Origin: Leishmania infantum JPCM5
Taxonomy: Eukaryota > Euglenozoa > Kinetoplastea > Trypanosomatida > Trypanosomatidae
Direction of reading: 5' to 3'
Length of the DNA: 64,000 bases
NCBI RefSeq assembly: GCF_000002875.2
Contig: NC_009415.2
Location: 444,001 to 508,000 of the forward strand
In this document: in pieces, positions 42,251-50,468 of the stretch
Layout: every line of letters begins with the position of its first letter
How positions within the stretch are numbered: the stretch's first letter is position 1
Notes under the pieces: generated by a model
The model's input: the letters and a program-made list of their open reading frames with translations, nothing else
Databases searched by the model: none
What the model was told of the DNA's origin: nothing
Translations under genes and position numbers: made by a program

Positions 42251-42755
42251 GGGTTCGGTGCCTAGGACGCAGGAAAGTCAGAGCGATTTATCGCTACGGA
42301 TGCCTGCGGTCAGGCCCTGGGTGGTGCTGCGTCAGATCGAGCCGCGACAGTGAACATGCTTGTGCCATCCACTTGGTGGCCAAGGTTTTAGCGTGACTCT
42401 AGCGCGTCTCGCCCTGCCCTCGCGCTGCCTACCTCTGGGGGGGCCTCAGCCACCCCAAGGGACGCGCTGGGTAGGGGCCGATGTGCCGGGGGGGGGGTGT
42501 GGTTGATGCTTGAGGCCGGGGCGATGCTCAGGCGAGTGCATCAGCTCATTCTTCGACGTGTGTCCATTGCTGTTTCGCACCACGTGACGGGACGGCGACG
42601 GGCAGATCAAGAGCCAGGTCTGGCCCCTGTCGTCTGACGGGGGATGGGCGTGAAGGAAAAGGTGTCTCACGGCATGCACGCGAGACGAAAGGGAGTTTGT
42701 TCTCCTCTTTCCTTGCTGCATTGTGCTGAACTGCGAGGGAAAGTGCGACCAGAAT
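42251..42755 (+). mobile_element. Divergent SIDER-like element, copy C
   Basis: Shares GGTGCCTAGGACGCAGGAAAG with copies A and B, then aligns at roughly 75% by eye over the next 130 bp (for example CTTGTGCCATCCA versus CTCGTGCCATCCA). Later short matches (GATGCTTGAGGC versus GCGCTTGAGACGG) suggest a near full-length but old copy. It is oriented towards the tRNA-Gly gene. Boundaries approximate. Confidence 0.55.
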
Positions 42756-42901
42756 GACCAAACGGACGCTCAGGGAACCGCTCGCTGCGAGTAAAACCTG
42801 CGTTGGGGCCCCCCACCCTCCAGAAACGAAGGGCAAGAGACCGAGGCTTCCGCTGGGCGCCTTTTTGATTGTCCGGTTCTGTTTCAGTGGTCAAGGCGAC
42901 G

Positions 42902-42972
42902 GCGCAGTTGGTCTAGTGGTAGAATTCTCGCCTGCCACGCGGGAGGCCCGGGTTCGATTCCCGGACTGCGCA
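42902..42972 (+). tRNA. tRNA-Gly: tRNA-Gly (anticodon GCC)
   Basis: A complete cloverleaf: the 7 bp acceptor stem GCGCAGT/ACTGCGC, the A box TGGTCTAGTGGTA, an anticodon loop containing GCC, and the T arm with GGTTCGATTCC. The discriminator is A. A TTTT run follows within 10 nt and can serve as a Pol III terminator. No intron. It is on the opposite strand to all protein genes and converges on tRNA-Glu. Confidence 0.97.
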
Positions 42973-43019
42973 CCCCTTTTCCTCCCTACGGAGGGAGGGC
43001 CAAAGACGCGCAGAAAAAC

Positions 43020-43091
43020 TTCCGATGCCGGGGATCGAACCCGGGTCTAGCGGGTGAGAGCCGCTTGTTCTATCCACTATACCACATCGGA
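43020..43091 (-). tRNA. tRNA-Glu: tRNA-Glu (anticodon CTC)
   Basis: Read on the minus strand, the acceptor stem TCCGATG/CATCGGA pairs fully, the D arm has TGGTATAGTGGATAGAAC, the anticodon arm is AGCGG-CTCTCAC-CCGCT (anticodon CTC), and the T arm has GGTTCGATCCC. A GTTTTT run just beyond the 3' end is a likely terminator. It converges on tRNA-Gly with 47 nt between the mature ends. Confidence 0.97.
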
Positions 43092-43229
43092 ACTGATGAT
43101 TAAAACGACAGTCGGCTAGATGTGCTCCGCGGCCGCTTGAGCCATGCCCTTTCGCCGTGGCTCGGAGCGGGAGGGGCGTGGACGGCCAGCGGGGCGCGTT
43201 TCACGATGGCCAAAGGACAGGGGCGGGTG

Positions 43230-43795
43230 TGGCAAGTGGGGGCTGATAGAAATTGTCGAAGCATTTTTCACTGCACGGAAGCCCATTCTCTTACATGGAG
43301 CGTGAATTCAAACACCATTCTACCCCCAGCCTGCCGCCGAACCATCGGCGTGGTGCAGTGCAGCGGTAGCCAAACGCCACCGCAATAAGCGAGCTCGCCC
43401 ATCTGAGACCGCGTCCTTCGCGCGAAGCCCTACCCACCCCACGCCTCGCAGCCGCTCATACCACGGCCGTCGTCACCTGCCGCATCCCCCTCCCGGTGGC
43501 CCAGGCCCACTCACCAGTAGTCGGTGAGGGCCGGGGGTGGGGATACGCTCGAGCCGCGTCGACACACCCTGCCCATCGCATGGATGGCACGAGTGCGTCC
43601 ACTGTCGCAGGTCGACCCGACGCAGCCCCATCCACTGCCTGGCCGCTGGCATCAGTAGCGGCGAGTCGACCTGGCTTTCCTGCGTCCTAGGCACCTGGCC
43701 CTGCCACCACCAGAGGTGGCTCGGCACTTGGCAGAGGGGTAGAGGGGGTGCGCTGGACCCTGAGATACCACGCACTGAAAAGGGTGTCCACTCCC
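43230..43795 (-). mobile_element. SIDER-like degenerate retroposon, copy B
   Basis: Positions 43430-43795 are the reverse complement of copy A 33205-33570 with one mismatch seen in 366 bp. From 43430 down to about 43230 only patchy similarity to copy A remains. It has the same orientation as the protein genes and lies about 1.3 kb beyond the stop of the 1292-aa gene, so it may be in that gene's 3' UTR; SIDER2 elements in 3' UTRs are known to lower mRNA stability in Leishmania. The left end is approximate. Confidence 0.7.
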
Positions 43796-45122
43796 CTCGT
43801 AGGGAAACCGAGAAGGTATTGGGAAAGAAGAGCGCGTGAAGTATGACGTTAACGGTCTGAGCCGCTCCTTGTCGGGCCGCGCATCACCCTGTCGCGCAGC
43901 TCAAGTGACCATCAGCATCAGGGCATCTGCTTGGTAGCGGCACTGGTTGCGTCAGTGGTGCGGGTTTTTTGTTTTTTTTTTCGTTCGGATCGAGGCAAAT
44001 GCGTGCAGACAGTCATATGACCCGCCGCAGAAAAAAATCGGGGCAAACGAAATTCGGAAGCACACGAAAAGGAAAGGGACGACGAGGGCGCGCGCAGCGC
44101 TGACACTTTTGAAAACAACAACACTGAAGTATGAATGCTTAACGGGGAAAGCGGGGTTACAAAAAAAAACGAAAAGCCAAAAAGGAAAACAATCAAAAAA
44201 GGCGCTGAGCCTCATGAGGGGGATGCGGATAAAATTTGCCATGGAGCGCAAGCAAGCGCGAGAGATCCATAGTCTGAAACCCGCAGAAGTAGGGGTAAAG
44301 TGCAGAGGAACAATCCCATGTGCGCTACGCGTGGGGCGCACGCAATATGCACCGATTGCGCATATCGGCGACAGCCCTACCTCACCGGCAAAAAAAAGGA
44401 TATGAGAAATGTAGCGCGTTCAGGCATCTGCGCCATGACTAGGGGCGCCGTATCAGACCCCGCGTCCCGGCTACGAAATGGGTGGCGAAGCGGGATAGTG
44501 AATGAAAAGTGGGTTACGGATGAAGAGAACCTGCGTTCCACAGCCACTGGCCATTGCATACCAGGGAGGATGATGTGCAGCCTCAACCCTGCAGTGCACC
44601 TCTGCCCGCACCAGGACGGGCGCGGGGTGCCCTCATCCGTGGCCAAACAGGCCGTCTCCAGTAGACCTGTACAGCACGATGGCGCTGAGACGAGGGAAAT
44701 GAAGGCAAGTATGCAAACATGCCATACGATGGGCATGCATACATTCCGCTGCTCTTCGTCTACGCGTGCTTCCCTCGCGCGAGGTTGCCTCCCTTTCGCA
44801 CTGCTGCGAGAGCACTGCAGAACCCTGTGAACGGGAGAGACTGGCTGGAGAGCTCGCGTACATTCGGTGAAGTACAAAAGAGGAGGCGCGAAAAAAGGGA
44901 TGGCGAAAATGCAATGGAAACGAAAACGCACGAGCGGGGAAAAAACTGTCTTGGAACTGGAATGAGGTGGAGGGGCACATGGCAGAGCGAGAGAAATAAA
45001 TACGCCACGGGCCTCGCGTCTTGCCAACGACGCCGCACGTCATGCATACGCCACAGAAGAAAAAATAATAGAAAACAAGAACACGCACCAACCCCACTAC
45101 TGGGGCATGATGTCAGTAGGGG

Positions 45123-48100
45123 CTAGCGTGTCGCGGTGGCGGTGACGCCGCTGACGGATGAGGTGGGTGCTGGACTGCGACGGACTCCCGCGCCGCCCTT
45201 CTCGAGAGCGCACGCCGAGTCCCTGGCGTTTCCCTCGTCTTCGTCTTCGTCCTCCTCACACTCCTCGTCCTCCACCTCTTCCCAGTACCACTCGTCGCCA
45301 TTCTCATCCGTGTACACCTCTCCGTAGACGCCGTCCTCACTGTCCACGTCGTCCTCGTCGATGCCGGCAGCCCGTGCCCACTCCTCCGCGTTCACACCTG
45401 CCGCCATCGCGGCTGCGCGGGCACGACGCTGCGCGTTTGTGTACCCAAACGTGTTTGCCAGTGGCCGGTGCATCTTGCTCTTATCCGGAGCGAAGCGAAG
45501 GGTTGTCCCAAGGAAGATGCTAACGGGGGCGGAGGGGGTGGAGGCCTTACTCTGCACCCCGGACGCCGAGTTCCGGCTCAGCGCCGTTCTTGAGCCTCGC
45601 ACGTTCGCGTTCAACAGCAGCGAGGAATAACTGGAGTCTATGACAAAGTCGTACTGGTCTAGATTACCGTGCAAGCTGAGACTCTTATTCACGTGCGAGT
45701 CGGGAAGGGTGCTGCTCGGCTCGGACGACGTGAGCTGGGCGGCCGGGTGCGTGTTCTCTGCGATGTAAGGGTCAAAGGTAATGTGCGGTCGCGCGCCACC
45801 GCCGCCGGTCTTCACCGTGGTAGAGAGCTTCAGCATCGAGTACTCGGACTGCGGCTTCTGGTCTAGCGGCAGTAATTTCGTGTCAGCGAGCGAGAACGGA
45901 ATCGCCCAGCTGCCGCGCGGGATGCTGGCTGCCCTCACAACAACGTCCGTGCTGCTCACACTGTCTTCCTTGTCGAGGTAGAACACTATGGAGTTGCTGC
46001 TGCGGGCCCCGCGACGGGCGTCGAAGCCGGCGGGGTGGAAGCCCTCTAGCAGGTTGTCGTACTCCTCCTCGTTATCATCATCACTGTCGTCGTTCCAAGA
46101 GAGGTCGAGCTGTGCGCGCAAAGGCGCCGCGACCGCTGCTGGCTTCGCTGCCGCCGGCGTCGGTGGGGTCTCTCTTAAGGGCTGGGAGGGCTTTGCGGAG
46201 CCGGGGATCGCGGCCAAGTAGTGGTGCCCGTTTTCTCTCGGTGACGGGGGCACAAGCGAGGGTCCTCGGTAGGATGTGCCCTGCTGCTTCGCAGATGCGC
46301 TGGCGGGCTTCAGGATGGTGCGGGACACCTGGTAAAAACCGTCCTCATCCTCGTCCTCGTCGTCATCGACGTACGCGCTGACTACGCGCTGGCGGCTTGC
46401 CGGCCGCACCGTGCGTACGTGTTTCGCTGACGACTTGCTCTGGTTGGGTGTCTCGGCGGACGTGGCCTCATCGTCTGTTCTCGTGTCAGTAGCCTTGGCA
46501 GCAGTTTTCCCAGACGCTGCGCCGAGCAAATCCGTGACGCTCAGCCTCACACATTCCGATACGCTGATGCTGACATCGTTTTGCCCCTTCGCCTTGACGG
46601 CGGCGCTGCCGGCAGTGCCGTTGCGCGACATCTCCGGCTTCTGTGGCTTCTGCTCTTGCTGTGAAGATCGCTGCTGGCCTTGTACCACCTCGTCGACGGA
46701 AGCGGCACTGCCGCTCTCGTCGGCGGGCGTGGGGGTGGCGGTGATGCGCTGCGGCGGCTTTGTGTTGAACTGCAGCGTGGACAGCACGCACGACCCGTAA
46801 AAGTCGAACTCGGCTGCCTCGTCAAGGAGAAGGGACATGCTGGAGGACGTGTTCTTGTGCAGGTCCTGGCTCACTGCGGTGGATGTAGCGACCGGATCCG
46901 GAGAGGAGGACAGCGGCGGCGGCGAGACTTCCGCCAGCCCCGGCTCTGAAGTGTGGTGGTGGTGGAGAGGTGGAGGTGAGGGAATGTGCGGCGCCCGCGG
47001 TCGGGGCTTGATCGTCTCGCAACTGGACGGTCTAGGCGCCTCCGACGACGCGCCTGCCTCCGACAGCAACCTCGCATCGTTGGCCCTCCACTCCGCCGTG
47101 CGCCCGCCGTTGCGGAAGCTGCAATGGGAGCCCGAGTCTGAGGGGCCGTTCGGGGACACGGCACCAGAACAGGTTGCCACTGGGTCCTTCAAAGGCTGCC
47201 CACTCGCATCACCCTTCTTGCCATGTCCAAGCAACGGCGAGGCGTGTTCGGTGCTTCTCGCCAAGGAATGAGCAGTTGACTTTCCATCGTCACTGCCAGA
47301 CGGAGGCAGTCCACTGAGCATTACCATGGGGCTGCTGCTCAGCGACTGCTCGCTTGCCGAACGCACCCCGGGCGCGGCAGAGTGCACGTCCGGCGTATTG
47401 CAGCGCACCTGCAGCAGGCGGCGGCCTTTGCGCACCTGCACCAAATCCCTCAAGTTCGACGGCGGCGGCGTGTGTGCGCGGGTGAGGAAGGACGGCGTGC
47501 GGCGCAGCGCTTCCTGCTGCTCCGTCGACAGAGTTGATGCGTGGCGATTCAGCGGACGCGGCACGTCATCTAAGCTGAGACTGCAGCTACTGACGACCTT
47601 GACCATGGTGCGCGGCGTCGACAAGCGGACGTTCGTGCACTGCGATCGACGCACCGAGGTGGGATTCTCGGAGACCACCACCTCAATCGAGCTCTGTGTA
47701 CTGTGATTGCTGTACATACTACTCGTGCGACGCGTGCTCTTCAGCAAGCTGCCGACAGTTCCGCGGAAGGAACCCAACTTGTCCACGTTCATCGGGGGTG
47801 GGATGGGGACAACGTGGGCGATGGCAGGGATGTTGCTCTGTGGGTTCCGCTGGCTGCCGTCGACGCCGTCGGCGAACCTGGCGACCGGCTCGCGCTCCGT
47901 GTCGTGAGCGCTGCTTCCGGTGCATGAGCCGTTCGATTGGCGCTCCTTGCAGAAGGGGGTGAGCGTCACCCCGCTGGCGCTATTGTTGCTCCTGCCCAGG
48001 CCTGCGGCTGCGTTGCCCTCGATGGGGGCTGCCACGGTGCCGTTGCTCAAGTTGCCGTTCGTTCTCGTGGAGATGGGTCCGCCAGGGAGGTTGTTGGCCC

Positions 48101-49001
48101 CTTCGTATGAATTTTTGTGGCGCTTGAGAGCACGAAAGGAGGAGCCGGGCTGCTTCGGCACTGACTCCATAGCGGTGAAGACGGGGAGGGAGATAGTTCT
48201 CGGCGGCAGACGCTGCGGAGCGGGCGGAACGACTGCTGGGGCGACATGGCGCGACTTCGGCAAAGCAGGCGGCTGCCCCTTTTGAGCACTGGTGGCGGTC
48301 ACACTCGGCGGCGAGGGGACTGCCATTCTGTCGGGGAACCCTATTGGTGGTTTCTTGCCACAATCCTCAGGCAGCGGCGACACGAAGTGGACGGAAGGCT
48401 TCCGCACTGTGCAGACTTTGGAGGGCAACAGCCGCGCCACAGGAGGTTGCCGTATCGGGGAGGTAAGATCCTGCCGTGGAGTAGCTGGTGTGCTGTTTAT
48501 CGTCGCGGACTTCGATGCCGGTGGATCGGTTGCAGCAGACCTTCGAGCTGGCAATGCAGCGGTTGCGCCATGCACCGGAAAGCCGGTGCTGCTACTGGTC
48601 CGCGCGTTTGGAGTGCCCGTTAAGGCACCACTGGCGCGTTGAAGTCGTGGCATCGAAACCTCGCTCGCTTTCTCGCATTCCGAGGCTTGCTGCTGCGCCT
48701 GTTGCTGCTGAGAGCTACTGCTGACGCTGTCGACATGCGATCTGCTATTTGTGGACGGCGACTGAAGACTTGGAAGCGATAACGGGGACGCACGATCCCC
48801 TGTGCTGGTGCGGTTGTTCGCGCAGCCTTGTCGATTTCGCGAGTGGGAACTGGGAGAATGGTGCAGGTTAAGCGTGTCTGCCGTCTCGTCGTCCTGGAAA
48901 AAGGCATTCTTGTGGGAGTTATTTGGGCCCGGGAGCCCCCTCGTCGCCTTCTTGGGTGAGGCAGCATTCTTTTTCTGTTTGGAAAAAGAGAAGAGTTGCA
49001 T
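45123..49001 (-). CDS. Low-complexity hypothetical protein with acidic C-terminal region (1292 aa)
   Basis: No known family recognised. The protein is mostly disordered-looking, rich in serine, proline, threonine and alanine, with a few more ordered stretches in the C-terminal third (for example GSCVLSTLQFNTKP, IVFYLDKEDS, YDFVIDSSYSSLLLNANVRGS, ANTFGYTNAQRRARAAAMA). Near the end comes an acidic block (EVEDEECEEDEDEDEG). I saw no signal peptide, membrane span or catalytic motif. ATG 49001 (MQLFSFSKQ) is the first ATG of the frame. Many serine/threonine-proline pairs suggest phosphorylation and possible scaffold use, but this is inference from composition only. Confidence 0.75.
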   Translation of the reverse strand: MQLFSFSKQKKNAASPKKATRGLPGPNNSHKNAFFQDDETADTLNLHHSPSSHSRNRQGCANNRTSTGDRASPLSLPSLQSPSTNSRSHVDSVSSSSQQQQAQQQASECEKASEVSMPRLQRASGALTGTPNARTSSSTGFPVHGATAALPARRSAATDPPASKSATINSTPATPRQDLTSPIRQPPVARLLPSKVCTVRKPSVHFVSPLPEDCGKKPPIGFPDRMAVPSPPSVTATSAQKGQPPALPKSRHVAPAVVPPAPQRLPPRTISLPVFTAMESVPKQPGSSFRALKRHKNSYEGANNLPGGPISTRTNGNLSNGTVAAPIEGNAAAGLGRSNNSASGVTLTPFCKERQSNGSCTGSSAHDTEREPVARFADGVDGSQRNPQSNIPAIAHVVPIPPPMNVDKLGSFRGTVGSLLKSTRRTSSMYSNHSTQSSIEVVVSENPTSVRRSQCTNVRLSTPRTMVKVVSSCSLSLDDVPRPLNRHASTLSTEQQEALRRTPSFLTRAHTPPPSNLRDLVQVRKGRRLLQVRCNTPDVHSAAPGVRSASEQSLSSSPMVMLSGLPPSGSDDGKSTAHSLARSTEHASPLLGHGKKGDASGQPLKDPVATCSGAVSPNGPSDSGSHCSFRNGGRTAEWRANDARLLSEAGASSEAPRPSSCETIKPRPRAPHIPSPPPLHHHHTSEPGLAEVSPPPLSSSPDPVATSTAVSQDLHKNTSSSMSLLLDEAAEFDFYGSCVLSTLQFNTKPPQRITATPTPADESGSAASVDEVVQGQQRSSQQEQKPQKPEMSRNGTAGSAAVKAKGQNDVSISVSECVRLSVTDLLGAASGKTAAKATDTRTDDEATSAETPNQSKSSAKHVRTVRPASRQRVVSAYVDDDEDEDEDGFYQVSRTILKPASASAKQQGTSYRGPSLVPPSPRENGHHYLAAIPGSAKPSQPLRETPPTPAAAKPAAVAAPLRAQLDLSWNDDSDDDNEEEYDNLLEGFHPAGFDARRGARSSNSIVFYLDKEDSVSSTDVVVRAASIPRGSWAIPFSLADTKLLPLDQKPQSEYSMLKLSTTVKTGGGGARPHITFDPYIAENTHPAAQLTSSEPSSTLPDSHVNKSLSLHGNLDQYDFVIDSSYSSLLLNANVRGSRTALSRNSASGVQSKASTPSAPVSIFLGTTLRFAPDKSKMHRPLANTFGYTNAQRRARAAAMAAGVNAEEWARAAGIDEDDVDSEDGVYGEVYTDENGDEWYWEEVEDEECEEDEDEDEGNARDSACALEKGGAGVRRSPAPTSSVSGVTATATR

Positions 49002-49515
49002 GGCGAAGTGCTGTCAGCGACACGCTTTTTTGGTTCGCGTTTTGGCCCTTGGGCGGTGACCAGAGAAGCCGTAAGACTCGCCAGGTGTGAGGAAGAGGTG
49101 GGGGCTGCGGGGCCCTGTCGCTGTGTGTACGTACCCACGAGGAGGAAAAGGACAGGAAATAATGACGTGGTGTATCGGGCACCTGGGCAGAGTTCCAGTC
49201 CAGCACAAAGGCAGGCGACGAAGATGGGATATGCAGGAGAGGGGCGGCCCAAGAGAGCAGCATCCGACTCACCCGTCCGGTGGGCGAGGCCGTGAAGAAA
49301 ACGATGAGTGAAGAGAGGACGTGCTGGTGCGATCGGTGTGGGTGGGGTGGGTGGAGACAGACAGACGCACGCAAGACAAGAGAGTGAGGAAAGGGATATA
49401 ATGTACACTGGCGAGTCAGATGTGAGAGAGTCACCACAACACCAAAAGGGAAAATGCCCCGCACCCACACGAAAAGGTGCGTCGGTGAACTTCCCAAAGG
49501 GCGGTGATGCACGTC

Positions 49516-49533
49516 GGGGGGGGGGGGGGGGGG
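49516..49533. repeat. G18 homopolymer
   Basis: Eighteen consecutive G (C18 on the transcribed strand), about 515 nt upstream of the ATG of the 1292-aa gene. Confidence 0.85.
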
Positions 49534-50083
49534 CAACAGAGATTGCGTTGAGTCTCCTCCCTCCCCACCTCTGCCTTTCCGAGCCTCTCTGTGAGTAGGG
49601 AGGAAAGGATGCCTGGCGCTACAGAGAAGGGGTGTGGGCGTGCGCACGAGGGAGGGCGCGAAAGAAGGGGGGAAAGGAGCAACGAGGAGGGGGAGGAAGA
49701 AAGCAATGCAGCACGGAGAGACACCAACCGATGCGCTGGAGTACCGTATATGACTCAGGTGGTGTATTGTGCGCAGCTACATCATCGGCGGAGAGAGCGG
49801 GTGAAGCGAGGAGACGAGAACGATGGAAAGAGAGTAGAGGGCCATACGCTGCAGTAGTGACGGTGCTTCATCATCTCCGTCACACAGTGCTAAATACACA
49901 AGGATGCGCTAATAACGAAATCTACAAACGGTAGAGTGAGAGCACTTGCGCTCTTGGTGTCTCTGATGTCTGTCTAGGGGCTGCTACGTTGCATGCTATA
50001 CCGCGTGCAGAGCGATGGATGAGACTAGCAGGCGCCAAGGAGGAGACAAACGGCTGAGCCTTTTCTTCGTCTTTTCCGAGTGC

Positions 50084-50097
50084 ATATATATATATAT
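50084..50097. repeat. (AT)7 microsatellite
   Basis: AT dinucleotide run in the 3' region of the 1090-aa coiled-coil gene. Confidence 0.85.
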
Positions 50098-50468
50098 TTC
50101 TTGCAGAGATCATGGCTCATTGCCCGTCTACAAGCGATGGCGGTTCACCATGCGCATAGAAGGCAAGTGCTTTCTCTTCATACGAAGACACACCCGCGCA
50201 GAGGATCAAGAGCGTCATCTCGACTGTTTTCACGGAGGAGTGCCTACGTCCAGAAAAAAGAAAAGGGTTAAATGGTGCATCAAGTAGCACGGTTGCTTGT
50301 GAGTCACAGCAACGCCACCCGTACGCACAGATACGCCAAGGGCTTTGAGATGCGCTATCTCCAGCCAGCATAGGGCAGCAAGCAATCGTGCCCGTCATTC
50401 AAGCGCGCAATGGCGAGACACGTGAGTCAGCACGCTATCGATAAGCAACAACAGAAGCTGTGGCGCCG

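Larger units (their letters stand above)
41914..45122. other. SIDER- and tRNA-bearing intergenic region
   Basis: A 3.2 kb spacer with SIDER-like copy C (+), tRNA-Gly (+), tRNA-Glu (-) and SIDER-like copy B (-), in that order and facing each other. The rest (about 43800-45120) has A-rich runs near 43960-44190 and a GC-rich block (about 44420-44660) I cannot assign. Confidence 0.6.
49002..50468. other. Intergenic spacer with G18 run
   Basis: Contains the splice region of the 1292-aa gene, a G18 run (49516-49533) and a short AT tract (50084-50097) in the 3' region of the upstream gene. No gene seen. Confidence 0.55.
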
